64,000 bases of DNA from Actinomucor elegans (GCA_026027325.1 JAMSLZ010000016.1:372001-436000), one strand, 5' to 3'; shown: positions 39,782-50,849, counted from the stretch's first letter. Made by a program: numbers and translations. The notes: a model not told the origin generated them from the sequence alone.

Positions 39782-40571
39782 TAAATTAAGAATAGATAAA
39801 AAGGTATAAAATTTAGAATAATATAATTAAAAACTATTTTAAAATATAAATAATAATTACATAAATAAAAATGAAATTTCCATAACAACATATCCTATAC
39901 TCTATAATATCACAATCAAATCTGAAGTATGTCAAGAATCTTCCGCAAAACTAAATAAAATTTATGATGAATTAATAAAAATCGATAGATAAAAGTTTTA
40001 AGATCTAAAAATGTAAAAATTTTATATTTCTAGAAACATTAATGTAGATAATATATATTATCAACAAGTTGATTTTATAAATCATGGAGCCACCTCAATA
40101 TATTTACTTACATTTTCTAAAAACTTCATAAATAAAGTTATCATAAAATTATTTCAAATTACAAAAATAACAATATTTATAAATGTTTATAAGTATTAAA
40201 TTATCCATTTCGTACAACAATATAAAGAAGCATTCATATAATAATTATGTTTTATATATCAAAAAATAGACATTATTTTTAAAAGTTTTAAAATTTTTGT
40301 ACGAAATGGATAATAAAAACCTGAGACCTAGATTGGGAATTACCCGAATTGAATACCTACCCTTTCTATTACAGTATTCTCATCTCCTCTAATAGCGGGT
40401 CTGTATTCGAGAATACAATGAGTACCATCCATAAATCCAATGCATTTGTTAAAACCTCGCTGTTTTCCGTTGGCCTTCATTATTATAGCCTTTTGCTGTT
40501 CGTTTGGCCAAAAGATATACTCTGATTCAATCATCATATAGCATCAAAGAATCTTCTTGTGAAAGCAATTA

Positions 40572-42204
40572 CAGTGGGTGAAAAAACTGTTCACGTGTTT
40601 AATGATTTCGGATAAATCATTCCAAAACTCAAGAACTACTCGACATATAATTATGTAAAAATATCCATAAGAAACTTTGATTGAATATGCAACTATGATA
40701 AAAAAATATGCATCGATTACTTTATTGGTTGTTGTGTAATGTACTAAACAAATAAGGTACTACACGTGAACAATTTTTTCCCTATTAAACTAATATCTAG
40801 TTGGTCCACCTTTCGCATCCAAAACAGCTTTAATTCGAGCTGGCATGCTTTCAATGTACCTCCTACATTCCTCCTCAGTAAATGTATTCCATTCTTCGTC
40901 ACACCGTTTCCATAGATCATGTACACCGGTTGGCTTCGTGTCGTATGCGCTTAGTTTAAGCTTAAGGTGATGCCACAGGTGTTCAATTGGATTCATATCA
41001 GGGCTTTGAGGTGGCCAATCGTCAATCCAGTTGACATTATGTTCAGAGAACCACTTTTTTGTGGAATTAGCCGTATGTTTTGGGTCATTATCTTGTTGAA
41101 AGTAGATATCCTCCCATTTCAAACCATAGTAATCGAGGCTCTCTCGAAGTGTTGTGCCCAATATACCTTGGTAATCTTCGGTATTCATTGCTCCATCGTA
41201 AATTTGGCAAGCATATCCGGGCCCCCAGTAGGTCATGCAGCCCCACATCATAAGGCTGCCATTCCCATGCTTAACTGTAACGTCTATATGATGGGGTTTT
41301 AATGGGTCACCGGGCCTAGACCAGTAGTACTTGCATCCATCGGAACCCCAAACGTTTATCTTCGTTTCATCTGACCAAACTACACGTTTCCAATCGTCTA
41401 CAGTCCAATGCTGATACTTTTTGGCCCAGTTGTATCGCTTTAGGCGATTTCTATGGCTGATGAATGGCTTCTTTTTCTTTATTTCTGCATGGAATCCCAT
41501 TGATCTCAAAATATTTGTGGCTGTTTTGTATGACAAATGGTAACCAAGTGACAAAAACTCTTTGTAGGCATCTTGGGCTGTCAAAAGCCTACCAAATAGT
41601 ATCTTCCGTCTAACTAAAGCCTTGCTTGTATCGTCCACAATAGCGGGTCTACCACCAGTAGCACGTTGACCATCTGGGAACCATCTCTTGTTGTACTTAG
41701 ATACAACTCCAGCAGAGACGCCAAACCTTTTTGCAATCACTGAGTAGGGTGTTCCTTTAATAAGAAGAGCTTTCATGTCCATTTGGGTGTCGATAGATAG
41801 AGAATGAGTCATATCTGATGTATAATGAAGAGTATAGTTGTAAGGCCTGAAAAATAACATATAACCGAACGAATATTGGTTCTTTTATACTTTACAGTAC
41901 CTTATATCATTGCTTGGTATATTCGGATCATTTCGGATCAACAATAATGGATTTACAGCACCATTGTTATGTTATATTACGTTTGGCGCCGGTGAGGAAA
42001 AAACTGTTCACGTGTATGCCCTATATTCAATCAGCTGTGTAACATTCTGTATTACCCTGACATATCAATGAATATATTGGCATGATAGCACTTTACTTAA
42101 GCATTCTAATGATAGTTTTTCATAGCCGTATATCCATTTGGGGTCGAAAGCCCTATAAAAATATGTAAAAATACAAAACACGTGAACAGTTTTTTCACCC
42201 ACTG
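40572..42204 (-). mobile_element. Intact Tc1 element
   Basis: This 1633-bp element is flanked by TA on both sides (40570-40571 and 42205-42206). Its terminal inverted repeats of about 29 bp begin CAGTGGGTGAAAAAACTG and match exactly over the first ~28 bases. A full-length transposase ORF lies inside. Intact ends and ORF suggest recent activity. It is inserted in the Harbinger pseudogene between AAAGCAAT and TGCTTC. Confidence 0.93.
40790..41860 (-). CDS. Tc1 transposase, full length
   Basis: 356 codons; the more usual start is MTHSLSIDTQ at Met17 (41812), giving 340 residues, typical for Tc1. The N-terminal HTH pair is VIAKRFGVSAGVVSKYNKRW and a GRP hinge (GGRPAI, ~69-74), then a second HTH around 95-122. 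The catalytic triad is WSDETK (Asp164), FQQDNDPKHT (Asp257) and PIEHLW (Glu293). It cuts and pastes at TA. No frameshift is seen. Confidence 0.93.
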   Translation of the reverse strand: MLFFRPYNYTLHYTSDMTHSLSIDTQMDMKALLIKGTPYSVIAKRFGVSAGVVSKYNKRWFPDGQRATGGRPAIVDDTSKALVRRKILFGRLLTAQDAYKEFLSLGYHLSYKTATNILRSMGFHAEIKKKKPFISHRNRLKRYNWAKKYQHWTVDDWKRVVWSDETKINVWGSDGCKYYWSRPGDPLKPHHIDVTVKHGNGSLMMWGCMTYWGPGYACQIYDGAMNTEDYQGILGTTLRESLDYYGLKWEDIYFQQDNDPKHTANSTKKWFSEHNVNWIDDWPPQSPDMNPIEHLWHHLKLKLSAYDTKPTGVHDLWKRCDEEWNTFTEEECRRYIESMPARIKAVLDAKGGPTRY

Positions 42205-42212
42205 TATGCTTC

Positions 42213-42521
42213 TGTTGTGTTTGCACAGTGTTATAATAAAGAAGACTAAAAAGAGTACTTTTTGAGACTGTGCTTTATTAACAAAGATTAATATAAAGAT
42301 GAAGATCCTATAACTATGTCTAAACTAAACCTATTTATACTAATCGTCTATCTAAGTGTGGTGAAGAGGATTTAAGAAGATGTTATGTTATAGGTCTATG
42401 TTCTAGATATATATCCATCTGAGACATGAATCTTAAACATATCAACTCGTAAGTGCTTCCGTAAAGATGAGATTGATAATGAATAAGTTATTATTCATAC
42501 AATAGTCTCTATTCTATAACA
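42213..42521 (+). repeat. Solo LTR B
   Basis: 309 bp, TGTTGTGTTTGCACAG ... TTCTATAACA, exact duplication GCTTC (42208-42212 and 42522-42526), interrupting the Harbinger pseudogene. Confidence 0.93.
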
Positions 42522-43169
42522 GCTTCCTTCGGAAACACTACATCTATATGCAATATGAGCAATAGAGGCACCATTTCCAAAAGTCCCTAATCGTAACAAT
42601 ACACGCAAAACTTGTAACTTAATATCAGTCTGTGGCTTTCTTACGTCAGGCGGATTGTATGGAGGAAGGTCTTTGATTTTCTCGATCAATGCATCAAATG
42701 CTGTACGGGACATACGCGCATGTACAAGGAATCTTCTGGGATCTTTGATACCAAGAATATCAGTAATATAGTCACCAGTACGACGAAGAACGGGATTGCG
42801 AATGTTTGTTAAGTATCGATTCGCTTCTACAAATGCCAGCTTTTGCTTGATATTGAACAAAACAAAAAATAACTGTAATACATATCATTGTCCATTGGAT
42901 TCGCTTCTTTAACCCAAAAACGTTTGATCATTTCTAGTCGCTTTTCATAAAGTGAAATGGAGTTTTGAAGTACAGCAATTATATTTTGGCGCTCACTGAC
43001 TTTAGGCATGTTATAATGAAAAATATTTGTGGTAAAGGATGTATCTGCATATAGGTCTCAGGTTATATTTAAACTCCGAATTATTAAAATTGTTTTTCAT
43101 CAAAATTGAATTTTCATAATTTATTAAATTAAATACCCAAGATATTATTATCTATTATGTTTAGAATCT

Positions 43170-44031
43170 AATAAAAGTTTGAAGCATATATTCGATAATG
43201 AAGATGATGCATTGGAATATTTAATTAAAAATAATTATGTGAATAAGATTGAAAAATGCAATGAATGTGGACATGATATGAAATTAAATTTGAAAAAAAA
43301 TTGTATGTTTGTAAATATTATAAATGTAGAAAAGCTATATCACCATTGAAAGGAACAATATTTAGTAAATTAAGATTACCGTTAAATATCCAGTTACACA
43401 TATTGTATTTATTTTTAGGAAAAGCACCCTCATCTTTTATATCCTCAAGTTTACAAATTGATAAAAATACAGTAAGTAGATATAATAAATTTTCAGAAAA
43501 TACATTAAGAATAAACAACTTATTAAACCAAGTAATAAAATAGGTGGAAGAAATGAAATTGTAGAAATTGATGAAACTAAAATTGCAAAAAGAAAATATA
43601 ACAAGGGACATAAAGTTGAAGGTGCTTGGGTTATTGGTGGAATACAAAGAAGTAGATTAAAGAATAAGGTTACAAATGAAAATAAAAAAGTATTTTTAGA
43701 ACCTATTGAAGAAAGAAATATAGAGAATATTAATCAAATAATTAGTAAGTATATTAAGAAAGGTACAACTATATACACAGATTGTTGGAAAGGATATAAT
43801 GATTTAAATAAAATTGGGTATAAACATAAAACAGTAAATCATAAAAAACATTTTAAAGATCCTATAACAGGAATTCATACAAATACCATAGAAGGAACAT
43901 GGAATGGATTAAAACAAAGTATTATACCTAGAAATAGAAACAAGAAAGACATAATTCTATATCTCAGGGAATATCAATGGAGAAAAAAAAATAGAGAATA
44001 TAATATTTGGAAAAACTTTTTGAAAGATTAA
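43170..44031 (+). pseudogene. Merlin/IS1595-type transposase, frameshifted
   Basis: Pieces in order: SLKHIFDNEDDALEYLIKNN and CNECGHDMK. A missing A near 43300 is followed by YVCKYYKCRKAISPLKGTIF and the HTH SSSLQIDKNTVSRYNK. A second frameshift near 43520 precedes EIVEIDETKIAKRKYNKGHK, VEGAWVIGGIQR, IYTDCWKGYNDL, VNHKKHFKD and HTNTIEGTWNGLK, ending FLKD. Catalytic-type Asp, Asp and Glu remain, but reading is broken at least twice. Confidence 0.82.
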
Positions 44032-44059
44032 AAATTGAATTTCATTATATAATAAAAAT

Positions 44060-44806
44060 ATGAGTAGAGTAAGACCAAATAAAAAATTAAAATACATTAA
44101 AATTAACAAGAAGGATTATTATTATCTCATTAAAAAGATTTCATTTTTAACAAAAAATAATAAAATATTAACAGATGAAAATAATAATTATAAAAAAATA
44201 AATGAAGAATTAAAAAATCAATTAAATAATATTAATAGAAATACATTAAAATTAGAAAGTAAAAAATGCTATAATGATAAATGCAATGAAGTTGGTAATT
44301 GGTTAGTTAATAATAATTTATATTGTTTAAATCATTTTAAAGTTATAGAATATCATGAACAAAATAATAAAATAGATAAAGAAGTAATCGAAGAAGATAT
44401 ATATGATGAATTTTTAGAAAGTAATAATAATAAAAATAAAAACTATGAAGATGAAATATTAGAAAGTGATTTAGAAGATATAGAAGATGAGTTATATGAG
44501 GAAAATAATAGTATTAGCAGCGGTAATGATATTGAAGAATATGATGATAATAGTTCTATAACCAGTAATACAAGTAATTATAGTACCACTACAAACAGTA
44601 ATAATAATAAAAAACAAAGAAAAGATTATATTAAAATAAATAATAATGAAGAAAACTTAAAGGTAATAAATAGATTAAAAAAGAACAATTTGAATTTACT
44701 TAAATGTAAAGATGATGTTAATTTGCTTAATGATGTAATTGTTAATAATAGAAATACATTAAAATTGTTTAATGATTTATATACAAAATTAAAAATAATC
44801 AAATAA
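44060..44806 (+). CDS. Acidic Asn-rich accessory protein of Merlin-like element
   Basis: 248 residues, starting 28 bp after the transposase stop. It has a basic N-terminus (MSRVRPNKKLKYIKINKKD) and a helical, Asn-rich coiled-coil-like stretch (30-75). A possible zinc motif is CYNDKCNEVGN ... LYCLNHF (~83-107). An acidic middle (120-165) and a Lys-rich C-terminus follow. No family is recognised. The intact frame next to a broken transposase could mean later decay of the latter or independent use. Confidence 0.55.
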   Translation: MSRVRPNKKLKYIKINKKDYYYLIKKISFLTKNNKILTDENNNYKKINEELKNQLNNINRNTLKLESKKCYNDKCNEVGNWLVNNNLYCLNHFKVIEYHEQNNKIDKEVIEEDIYDEFLESNNNKNKNYEDEILESDLEDIEDELYEENNSISSGNDIEEYDDNSSITSNTSNYSTTTNSNNNKKQRKDYIKINNNEENLKVINRLKKNNLNLLKCKDDVNLLNDVIVNNRNTLKLFNDLYTKLKIIK

Positions 44807-45029
44807 ATAGTGATAATATTTATGAAATGTATGATAAAAACAAATCAAGGTTTTTAAAAAATTTAGAAATAAGTTTCAAAATATGTAGTAATAAAAAATA
44901 ATTAATAGTAATTTAGTTTTTCCTTTATATACATTTAATAGTATAAAGAAGACTTCAATTGATAGTTTTATAAAATTAATTGAAGAAATGGTATAAAAAA
45001 TTATATGAGAGTTAGATGCATAATGACCC

Positions 45030-45233
45030 AACCTAGTTAGCTTGTATTTCTCGTATTTATACTCTTGAAAGAAATAATGTCTTAGTAGTAGCATTCCAAA
45101 AGGATTAGTATGTATATACATCTTTTGCATTCTTGGCTAGTTAATTTAAGCAATAATCTAAACCTTTAAAAGAATTAGTAAGTGGTTAAACAATCCCTCT
45201 TAATATATACATGCAACATTTCATAGTGAATTT
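45030..45233 (+). other. AT-rich stretch, no gene seen
   Basis: It includes CTTGTATTTCTCGTATTTAT, resembling part of repeat L (53761-53780). It is probably a decayed LTR; nothing else is recognised. Confidence 0.4.
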
Positions 45234-45550
45234 CACTACTTTATTCATATAGTTACTTAGCATTTATCTATCTTACCTCGAAAATATTAACGAGGAGTTA
45301 TGTATATAGCAACTTTACAAGTAAAACGACCATACTTACACTACAGAACACTACATCTAAAGTTTTATACAAAATTCAATTGTATTGAAAAAATTATACA
45401 AAAAATTATACAAAAAATTACACAAAAAATTGTACAACTTTTTCTTGTATAATTTTCTTGAAAATATATACAATTTTTTTAATCTAAGATAACCAATAGA
45501 ATATGCTGAAAAATTATATATATAAAAAAAATAATAAATGAAACCCCTTA
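45234..45550 (+). repeat. Dispersed repeat J
   Basis: About 317 bp, repeated inverted at 63693-64000. It ends ATAATAAATGAAACCCCTTA and contains a run of short TATACAAAAAATTA-type direct repeats (~45405-45440). Class unknown. Confidence 0.7.
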
Positions 45551-45829
45551 TTTTTTTTAATTGAGTTTGAAATTTTATGAGACTTATCTTCATATTTAAA
45601 TCTATCCATCAAAAGAGGGAGTTCTGAATCACCGCTGAAAATACAATTAATGAAGAATGAACATAGATTAAAAAGACCTTTGATTGTTACTAAGAGACCA
45701 TTTCCTTTGAAGTATAAATACAAGAGATACAAGCTATAGATAGAAAAGACTTAACTTACTTTGAATTAATAAAACCTCATAAAACGGTTCTAACTGATTC
45801 ACTCGCTTTTTATTTAATTTTCACCACAA
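45551..45829 (+). repeat. Dispersed repeat L (LTR-like)
   Basis: It matches the opposite strand of about 53685-53905. Shared parts include CCATCAAAAGAGGGAGTT, AATGAAGAATGAACATAGAT and AAACGGTTCTAACTGATTC. Probably an old LTR. Confidence 0.6.
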
Positions 45830-46035
45830 TGTGTAACCTTTTTAATTAGTATAAATATCAATTGCATCTTAGAATAATAAAGAGTTTCTTTTATCTCATA
45901 TATAATCTATTGTACACGTTTATTGGAATCGACTATAAAACATATATCCCGGCACACGACATGTGCGTAACCTTTTATCTCTTGATTACATTTTTATATA
46001 AATCTACACTAAAGTATACATCACTGCACACGACA
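45830..46035 (+). repeat. Two adjoining LTR K copies
   Basis: 45830-45961 (TGTGTAACC ... GGCACACGACA) is followed directly by a shorter 45962-46035 (TGTGCGTAACC ... GCACACGACA). A third terminal piece, TGTCTGCACACGACA, lies at 46087-46101 after a Tc1 fragment. All resemble 17751-17874. Confidence 0.65.
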
Positions 46036-46084
46036 CCCGATATTTAAAAAATACCAAACATTTGAACAGTTTTGCGAGTCACTG
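46036..46084 (+). mobile_element. Tc1 end fragment
   Basis: A short piece ending GAACAGTTTTGCGAGTCACTG then TA; it matches the end of the Tc1 element at 63611-63659. The rest is missing. Confidence 0.65.
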
Positions 46085-46110
46085 TATGTCTGCACACGAC
46101 AAGGAAAAGG

Positions 46111-46121
46111 AAAAAAAGGTT
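46111..46121 (-). terminator. Pol III T-run terminator of tRNA-Lys
   Basis: Seven A on the plus strand (46111-46117) give T7 four bases downstream of the tRNA on the minus strand. Confidence 0.8.
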
Positions 46122-46194
46122 AGCCCAACGGGGGGGTCGAACCCCCAACCTTGAGATTAAGAGTCTCACGCTCTACCGATTGAGCTAGCTAGGC
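46122..46194 (-). tRNA. tRNA-Lys (CTT)
   Basis: 73 bases: acceptor GCCTAGC/GTTGGGC (with G-T pairs), D arm GCTC/GAGC, anticodon arm TGAGA-CTCTTAA-TCTCA giving CTT, T arm GGGGG-TTCGACC-CCCCC, discriminator T. No intron. LTR K pieces lie about 20 bp beyond its 3' end. Confidence 0.93.
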
Positions 46195-47142
46195 ACGCTT
46201 CTTTTTGTAATTTGTATATTTAGTCAACTCTCAGTGGTTACTAAACAATTTCACTGCAAATAAAACCTCCTTTTACGGCCGTAACAGCATGGTAATAGTC
46301 CGACTGTTACGGCTGTAACACTCCAACTATTACCACATAAAGGCCAATACTAGGATTTTTTCACTTTTTATGATATAATCGTAATAAGCATAATTTTTTA
46401 TTGCGGTTACCATTTTTTTTTAAGTTTGTATCTATAATGGTTGTGGAGATATTGAAGAAAATATATATTTTCATATTTATGTTTCTTTAAAGTCCAACTT
46501 AAAACATCGACTTATAAGCGGACTGTACGAATGGGGTTGGTGTAAGGTCTAACCTTGATTTTAAATTATAATAAATGAGTTTGTATCACCCTGCTATTAT
46601 CCATTAAAGCTATATTCTATGGTTAAAGAGTAGTTATGAGGATAATATGTACACATGAAAATTGGTTGCATTTTTTGAGAATTGTATCTTATATAAAATA
46701 TGCGAATTGTGGTTGAATTAATAAAAAAAATGACAAAAAACGCCTTATAAAAGAATAACTTCGTCTAACAACTAAAGTTCTGCATGCTATATATATGTTT
46801 AGATGCACAATTAAATTTTCTATAACTTTTGTTAAGCAATTATTTGTGTCTTTGCAATATTTTACTTGTAAGAATCGCTTAAATAACTTCATTTAACGAA
46901 TTTTTGTTGAAGTTTTGTTGAAGTTTTGAAACCCCCAAAAAATGATTCTTTCTTCTAATTATTGAAACAACAATAGCCAATAAAAGCATAATATTATTTT
47001 TATCCCGCCCTGCTCCTTGATTACTGATTGAAAGTAACTGATATTAATTATTGTTCGTACTACCTGCCGTGATTTACAAGAAAAGGCGGGTCAATTTTCG
47101 AAAAAGCGTTTTTCTCTATATTACAAACGTTTATATACTTCA
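46195..47142 (+). other. Non-coding stretch upstream of TNP2-like gene
   Basis: No gene is recognised. At 46273-46286 and 46306-46320 there are two near-palindromes, TTACGGCCGTAACA and GTTACGGCTGTAACA, followed by GGTAATAGT and its inverted form ACTATTACC (46291-46334). Such paired motifs could be subterminal transposase sites of the TNP2-like element whose gene starts at 47143. Confidence 0.4.
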
Positions 47143-48312
47143 ATGGTAAAGAAAGTTGTGTGCAGATGCACTGAATGTACTAAAACTACGCGTGGTTTCG
47201 GAATGGTTGTTCCTTTAACTAAATTACGCCATTCAAGAAAAGATAGAATGCGATCAATTTCGAATAGTAAGATATATTTCTTTTCTTGCTTATTCATAGT
47301 TTCGAACTTACAAATTGTCTTTATAGTCATTGTAGAAGAAGCAATTACCACCAATGAAACGGAATCACTAGAAAATGAAGAACAACTTGTTAGTGATAAC
47401 GATGATGATATTACTGAAGAAATTCAAGACGTCAACTTTGAAGTTGACAATGTTGAAAATTTTGACTACTGCCAGGGCGAGACTCTGATTGATGGTATGT
47501 TTCTTAAAAATGATTTTTGTACAAATCAATTGACTGATTCAACGTTGTGTTATATCTGACAGAAAATGAAGACGTTGAAATACAAGAAACAGTAGTAGAT
47601 ATCACTGAAGAACTTGTTTTACCATACTTCTTGATGGTATTTCTCGTATTGTTTCAAAACAACGGCATATCAATTGCAACAGCAGAATTGCTCCTCAAGC
47701 TTTTCAACGCTGTATTCATCCTTGTAAGCTTGCCTTACCGCTTCCCTTCCAAGCTTGCTACCGTTAGAAATATTGTTGAAGCTGATTTCGTCACCAAAGG
47801 TATTTGTTTTTGAAAAATATACTCTTGATTTATATATTTAAGTACTAAGCTTTTTTAATATGTTGTATTATAGGTGTAAGGACATACGTAGTATGCGATA
47901 GATGCAACTGTATTTACGATTATGACGCTGTTATCGTTCACCGTACTATTAAACGTTGCGAAAATATGATCATCACTGCGTACAAACCAACAAAATGCCA
48001 TAACCAGTTGACAGTTCTTTCATCTGGTGGCAATTTACAACCAAAAAAAGAATACATTTACAACTCGGTAAAACTTACTCTTGAGCGCTTTTTCTCTCGT
48101 CCTCATTTTACATCTGCAATTGAAAACTGGAGAAGTTGAACAACAATTAAAGACAGTTTGTTTGATGTATTTGACGGCAATTACTGGAGCAACTTCAAGA
48201 AGGATGGTCTCCCTTTTGTTCTTCAACCTGGATCACTCATGCTTTCACTTAATGTCGATTGGTTTTCACCCACCAAGACGATGAATTATTCTGTTGGAGC
48301 CATTTACCTTAT

Positions 48313-48816
48313 TGTTATATCCGGTGCTAAAGACGAAGGATATAATTTAAAATATAATAATAAAAGAATAGACAGTAAATGGAATCAGCTATCCTGATAG
48401 TAAAAGTTATTCTAATGTTTTATTCACAATTCAAAATCAAGTCTTCTTTATATACATTTCATCAGAGCTTAATAGTGTAGCATTCAATATCTATCAGCAC
48501 GCATGGCCGTACAACGGAGTCCAATCCCAGCAGCCACTAATAAGCCTTTCAACCACGCATTGTTGTAATTGTATAACCCACGCGTTATTCGATGTTCAGG
48601 TCTTATCTTGAGATACACTCGATACTACTCGATAGTATGATGCCGCGTGTTTCTTGTAAGGATTATTGGCTAATAGTTCTAAGGATGACACATCGCTTGT
48701 ATTTATGCAGGCCTCGTTAATCTGATTGGGTTATCAGATAGAGTCCGTGTATGACATAAATGAACAGTTGATTCCTTACTATTATGTCGATGCAAAATAG
48801 TAGGTTGAATACAACA
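48313..48816 (+). repeat. Solo LTR G
   Basis: 504 bp, TGTTATATCCGG ... GAATACAACA, exact duplication CTTAT (48308-48312 and 48817-48821), inside the transposase coding region just after GAIYLI. Confidence 0.92.
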
Positions 48817-50398
48817 CTTATTGTAAATAACCTCCCTCGAGCAGAAAGGTTTCGCAGAGAGAATCTGATTCTTGTTGGGATCATGCCTGGGCCAAAGGAA
48901 CCTGAGTTGGATTCAATTAATCATTTTTTAAAACCAATGGTTGATGAATTACTTGTGTTGTTTGAAGGTATGATTTTGAGTGATGGTAGGTCTGTTCGTG
49001 CAGCATTGATGTCGGTAAACTGTGACCTTCCGGCTGTAAAGAAGGTTTGTGGTTTTACTGCCTTCAATTCGTTCATTCCTTGTCATAAATGCTCGGATCG
49101 TTATCTTGGTCAGTCTGGTCGTCCACAAGCTCGCGATTTATCAAACCTCGATGATCTTACTTGGAATCGAAGAGATGGGCAATCAAACAGGCAGCAAGCA
49201 TTGAAATGGAAGGAAGCATTAACAACTGGTGATAGAAAGCGCTTAGAACAAATGTACGGTACACGGTATAGCGAGCTCCATCGTTTGGAGTATTTTGATC
49301 TGATCAGATGCACAACAGTGGATGCTTTGCATAACCTGTACTTAGGCATACAGCAAAGCGGATGATGGATTGGTGGAAAAAGACTGTCAATCCAGTTACT
49401 CGTCAAGTTTACTTATCTGACGCAGACTTTCGTGTAATGGCAGCAAGAGCCAAGAATATTGCAGTGCCCCCGCAGTTTACACCGATTGCTCACAAAATTG
49501 CTTCTGGGTTCGTTGGAATGAAAGGCGATGAATGGCGAAGTTGGGTTTTCGTGTATTCTGGTTTACTTTTAAAAGGTAAGATCACTGGTGATGCATTGAC
49601 TAGTTGGATGAAATTTGTGAAAGCAAATCAAATTCTAGGTGGGCCCTCCATCACAAATGCACAAATTGACGAAGCTCATAAGTTTTTGAAAGAATTTGGT
49701 CAGGAATGTTCGGTTATCTACGGTGCCAACATTATCTCACCTAATTTCCATTTACACCTGCACCTAAAGGAAACGATACGTGACTTTGGTCCTATCTATT
49801 CGACCTGGTTGTATGGCATGGAAAGAGCTAATGGTGATATCAAAGATGTCAATACCAATTTCAAGCAAGGATTAGAAGCGACCTTCATGAAGAAATACTT
49901 GCAGCATGTTCATGCCCAAGATTATATCAAAGGCTTTTCTGCTCGAATATTTAACAACCTAATCATGATGAACGTTCTCTCTTCTCTTTTGCCTGGTATT
50001 GCTGATTCTTTGGATAATGATGAAGATAGTCTTGGAACTGATTTGAGTAGTAATACTCAACGCTTTGATTTGGCTACTTTTATTAGTCATTCAACTGATG
50101 ACGCACGTCTTGTCACAGGTTCTGAACCTCTTCCTCCGTCTTTCTTTTCTCACAAGCATTTCGATCGAAGTGTAGTGATGAACAGCATGCATCATCAGGG
50201 CCTTCTTGACTTTTACAAGGACGTCTATTACCGATTAAACTACGATGTCGTTCAATACCGTCTTCCTCATCATCGAATCAGATCAACTCTTATAGCAAGT
50301 ATGAAAATCAAAAAGTTCACTGAAATTAATCTGCTAGGCCAGCAAATTCGCTCCGTTTCTTCAAGAACCAAACGAGGAATATACATTGGGCTGAAGTG

Positions 50399-50806
50399 CA
50401 AAATAGGTCCAGGGAATGATGGGTAGTACATAGGAATTTGAAATTTGAAACACAGCATTTCTTAATTTTTTAAATCCGATATACAAATTTTCGGAGCTCT
50501 AGCTCCAAAACTCAGCCCTCCAATAAAAATACAAAATACAAAAAACGTCCAGGGAATGATGGGTAGTACATAGGAATTTGAAATTTGGAGCACAGTATTT
50601 CTTGATCTTTTGAATCCGATGTACGAAATTTTGGAGCTGTAGCTCTAAAACTCAGCTCTCCAATAAAAATACAAGATACAAAAATCGTCCAGGGAATGAT
50701 GGATAGTATGTAGGAGTTTGAAATTTTGACCATTATTAATTAGCTTTGTAAGTTTGACTTACAAAAATTCGGAGCTGTAACTGGAAAACTCAGCTCTCCA
50801 ATAAAG
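50399..50806 (+). repeat. Three tandem ~140-bp subterminal repeats
   Basis: Units start at GTCCAGGGAATGATGG near 50407, 50547 and 50687, and each ends near CTCAGC(C/T)CTCCAATAAA. Similar units occur inverted at 54340-54632. Confidence 0.85.
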
Positions 50807-50849
50807 ATTACGATTCAAATATTGCAGTCAAAAGCCTGCAATTTCGATC

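Larger units (their letters stand above)
32311..40345 (+). mobile_element. Merlin-like cargo element, copy 2, with nested retrotransposons
   Basis: The same ends as 12943-14440 (GGATGTATCCC and GGGAATTACCC) are flanked by the exact 8-bp duplication GAATTGAA (32303-32310 and 40346-40353). It contains a solo LTR A (32381-32744) and the complete Ty3-1 element (32812-38977). The remaining ~1.5 kb is nearly identical to copy 1. Its only gene is the frameshifted accessory ORF (39054-39781). 39782-40345 is AT-rich 3' sequence without a gene. Confidence 0.9.
32233..43009 (-). pseudogene. PIF/Harbinger-type transposase, scattered by nested insertions
   Basis: Four pieces read right to left. (1) 42827-43009: MPKVSERQNIIAVLQNSISL. 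(2) 42522-42860: an N-terminal helical region with FVEANRYLTNIRNPVLRRTG and GNGASIAHIAYRCSVSEGS. (3) 40346-40569: RRFFDAI, SEYIFWPNEQQKAIIMKANG and FNKCIGFMDGTHCILEYRPA, containing the first catalytic Asp. (4) 32233-32310: QTMAICDHQK with a frameshift into RYLETGYFGRRH. These match the order of DDE_Tnp_4 Harbinger transposases. Insertions at 42213-42521, 40572-42204 and 32311-40345 separate them, and the gene is truncated at 32233. It is the oldest layer of this nest. Confidence 0.75.
43037..45029 (+). mobile_element. Decayed Merlin/IS1595-like element
   Basis: The left end GGATGTATCTGC with an inner GGTCTCAGG block matches the Merlin family. The right end near 45029 (GAGAGTTAGATGCATAATGACCC) is a plausible partner. 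No 8-bp duplication was found, so the right edge is uncertain. It carries a frameshifted transposase (43170-44031) and an accessory ORF (44060-44806). 44807-45029 is AT-rich without a gene. Confidence 0.6.

Noticed and set aside
45357..45732. AT-rich frames rich in Tyr/Phe/Lys on the minus strand
   Set aside because: They lie in dispersed repeats J and L and contain simple direct repeats; no conserved protein feature.
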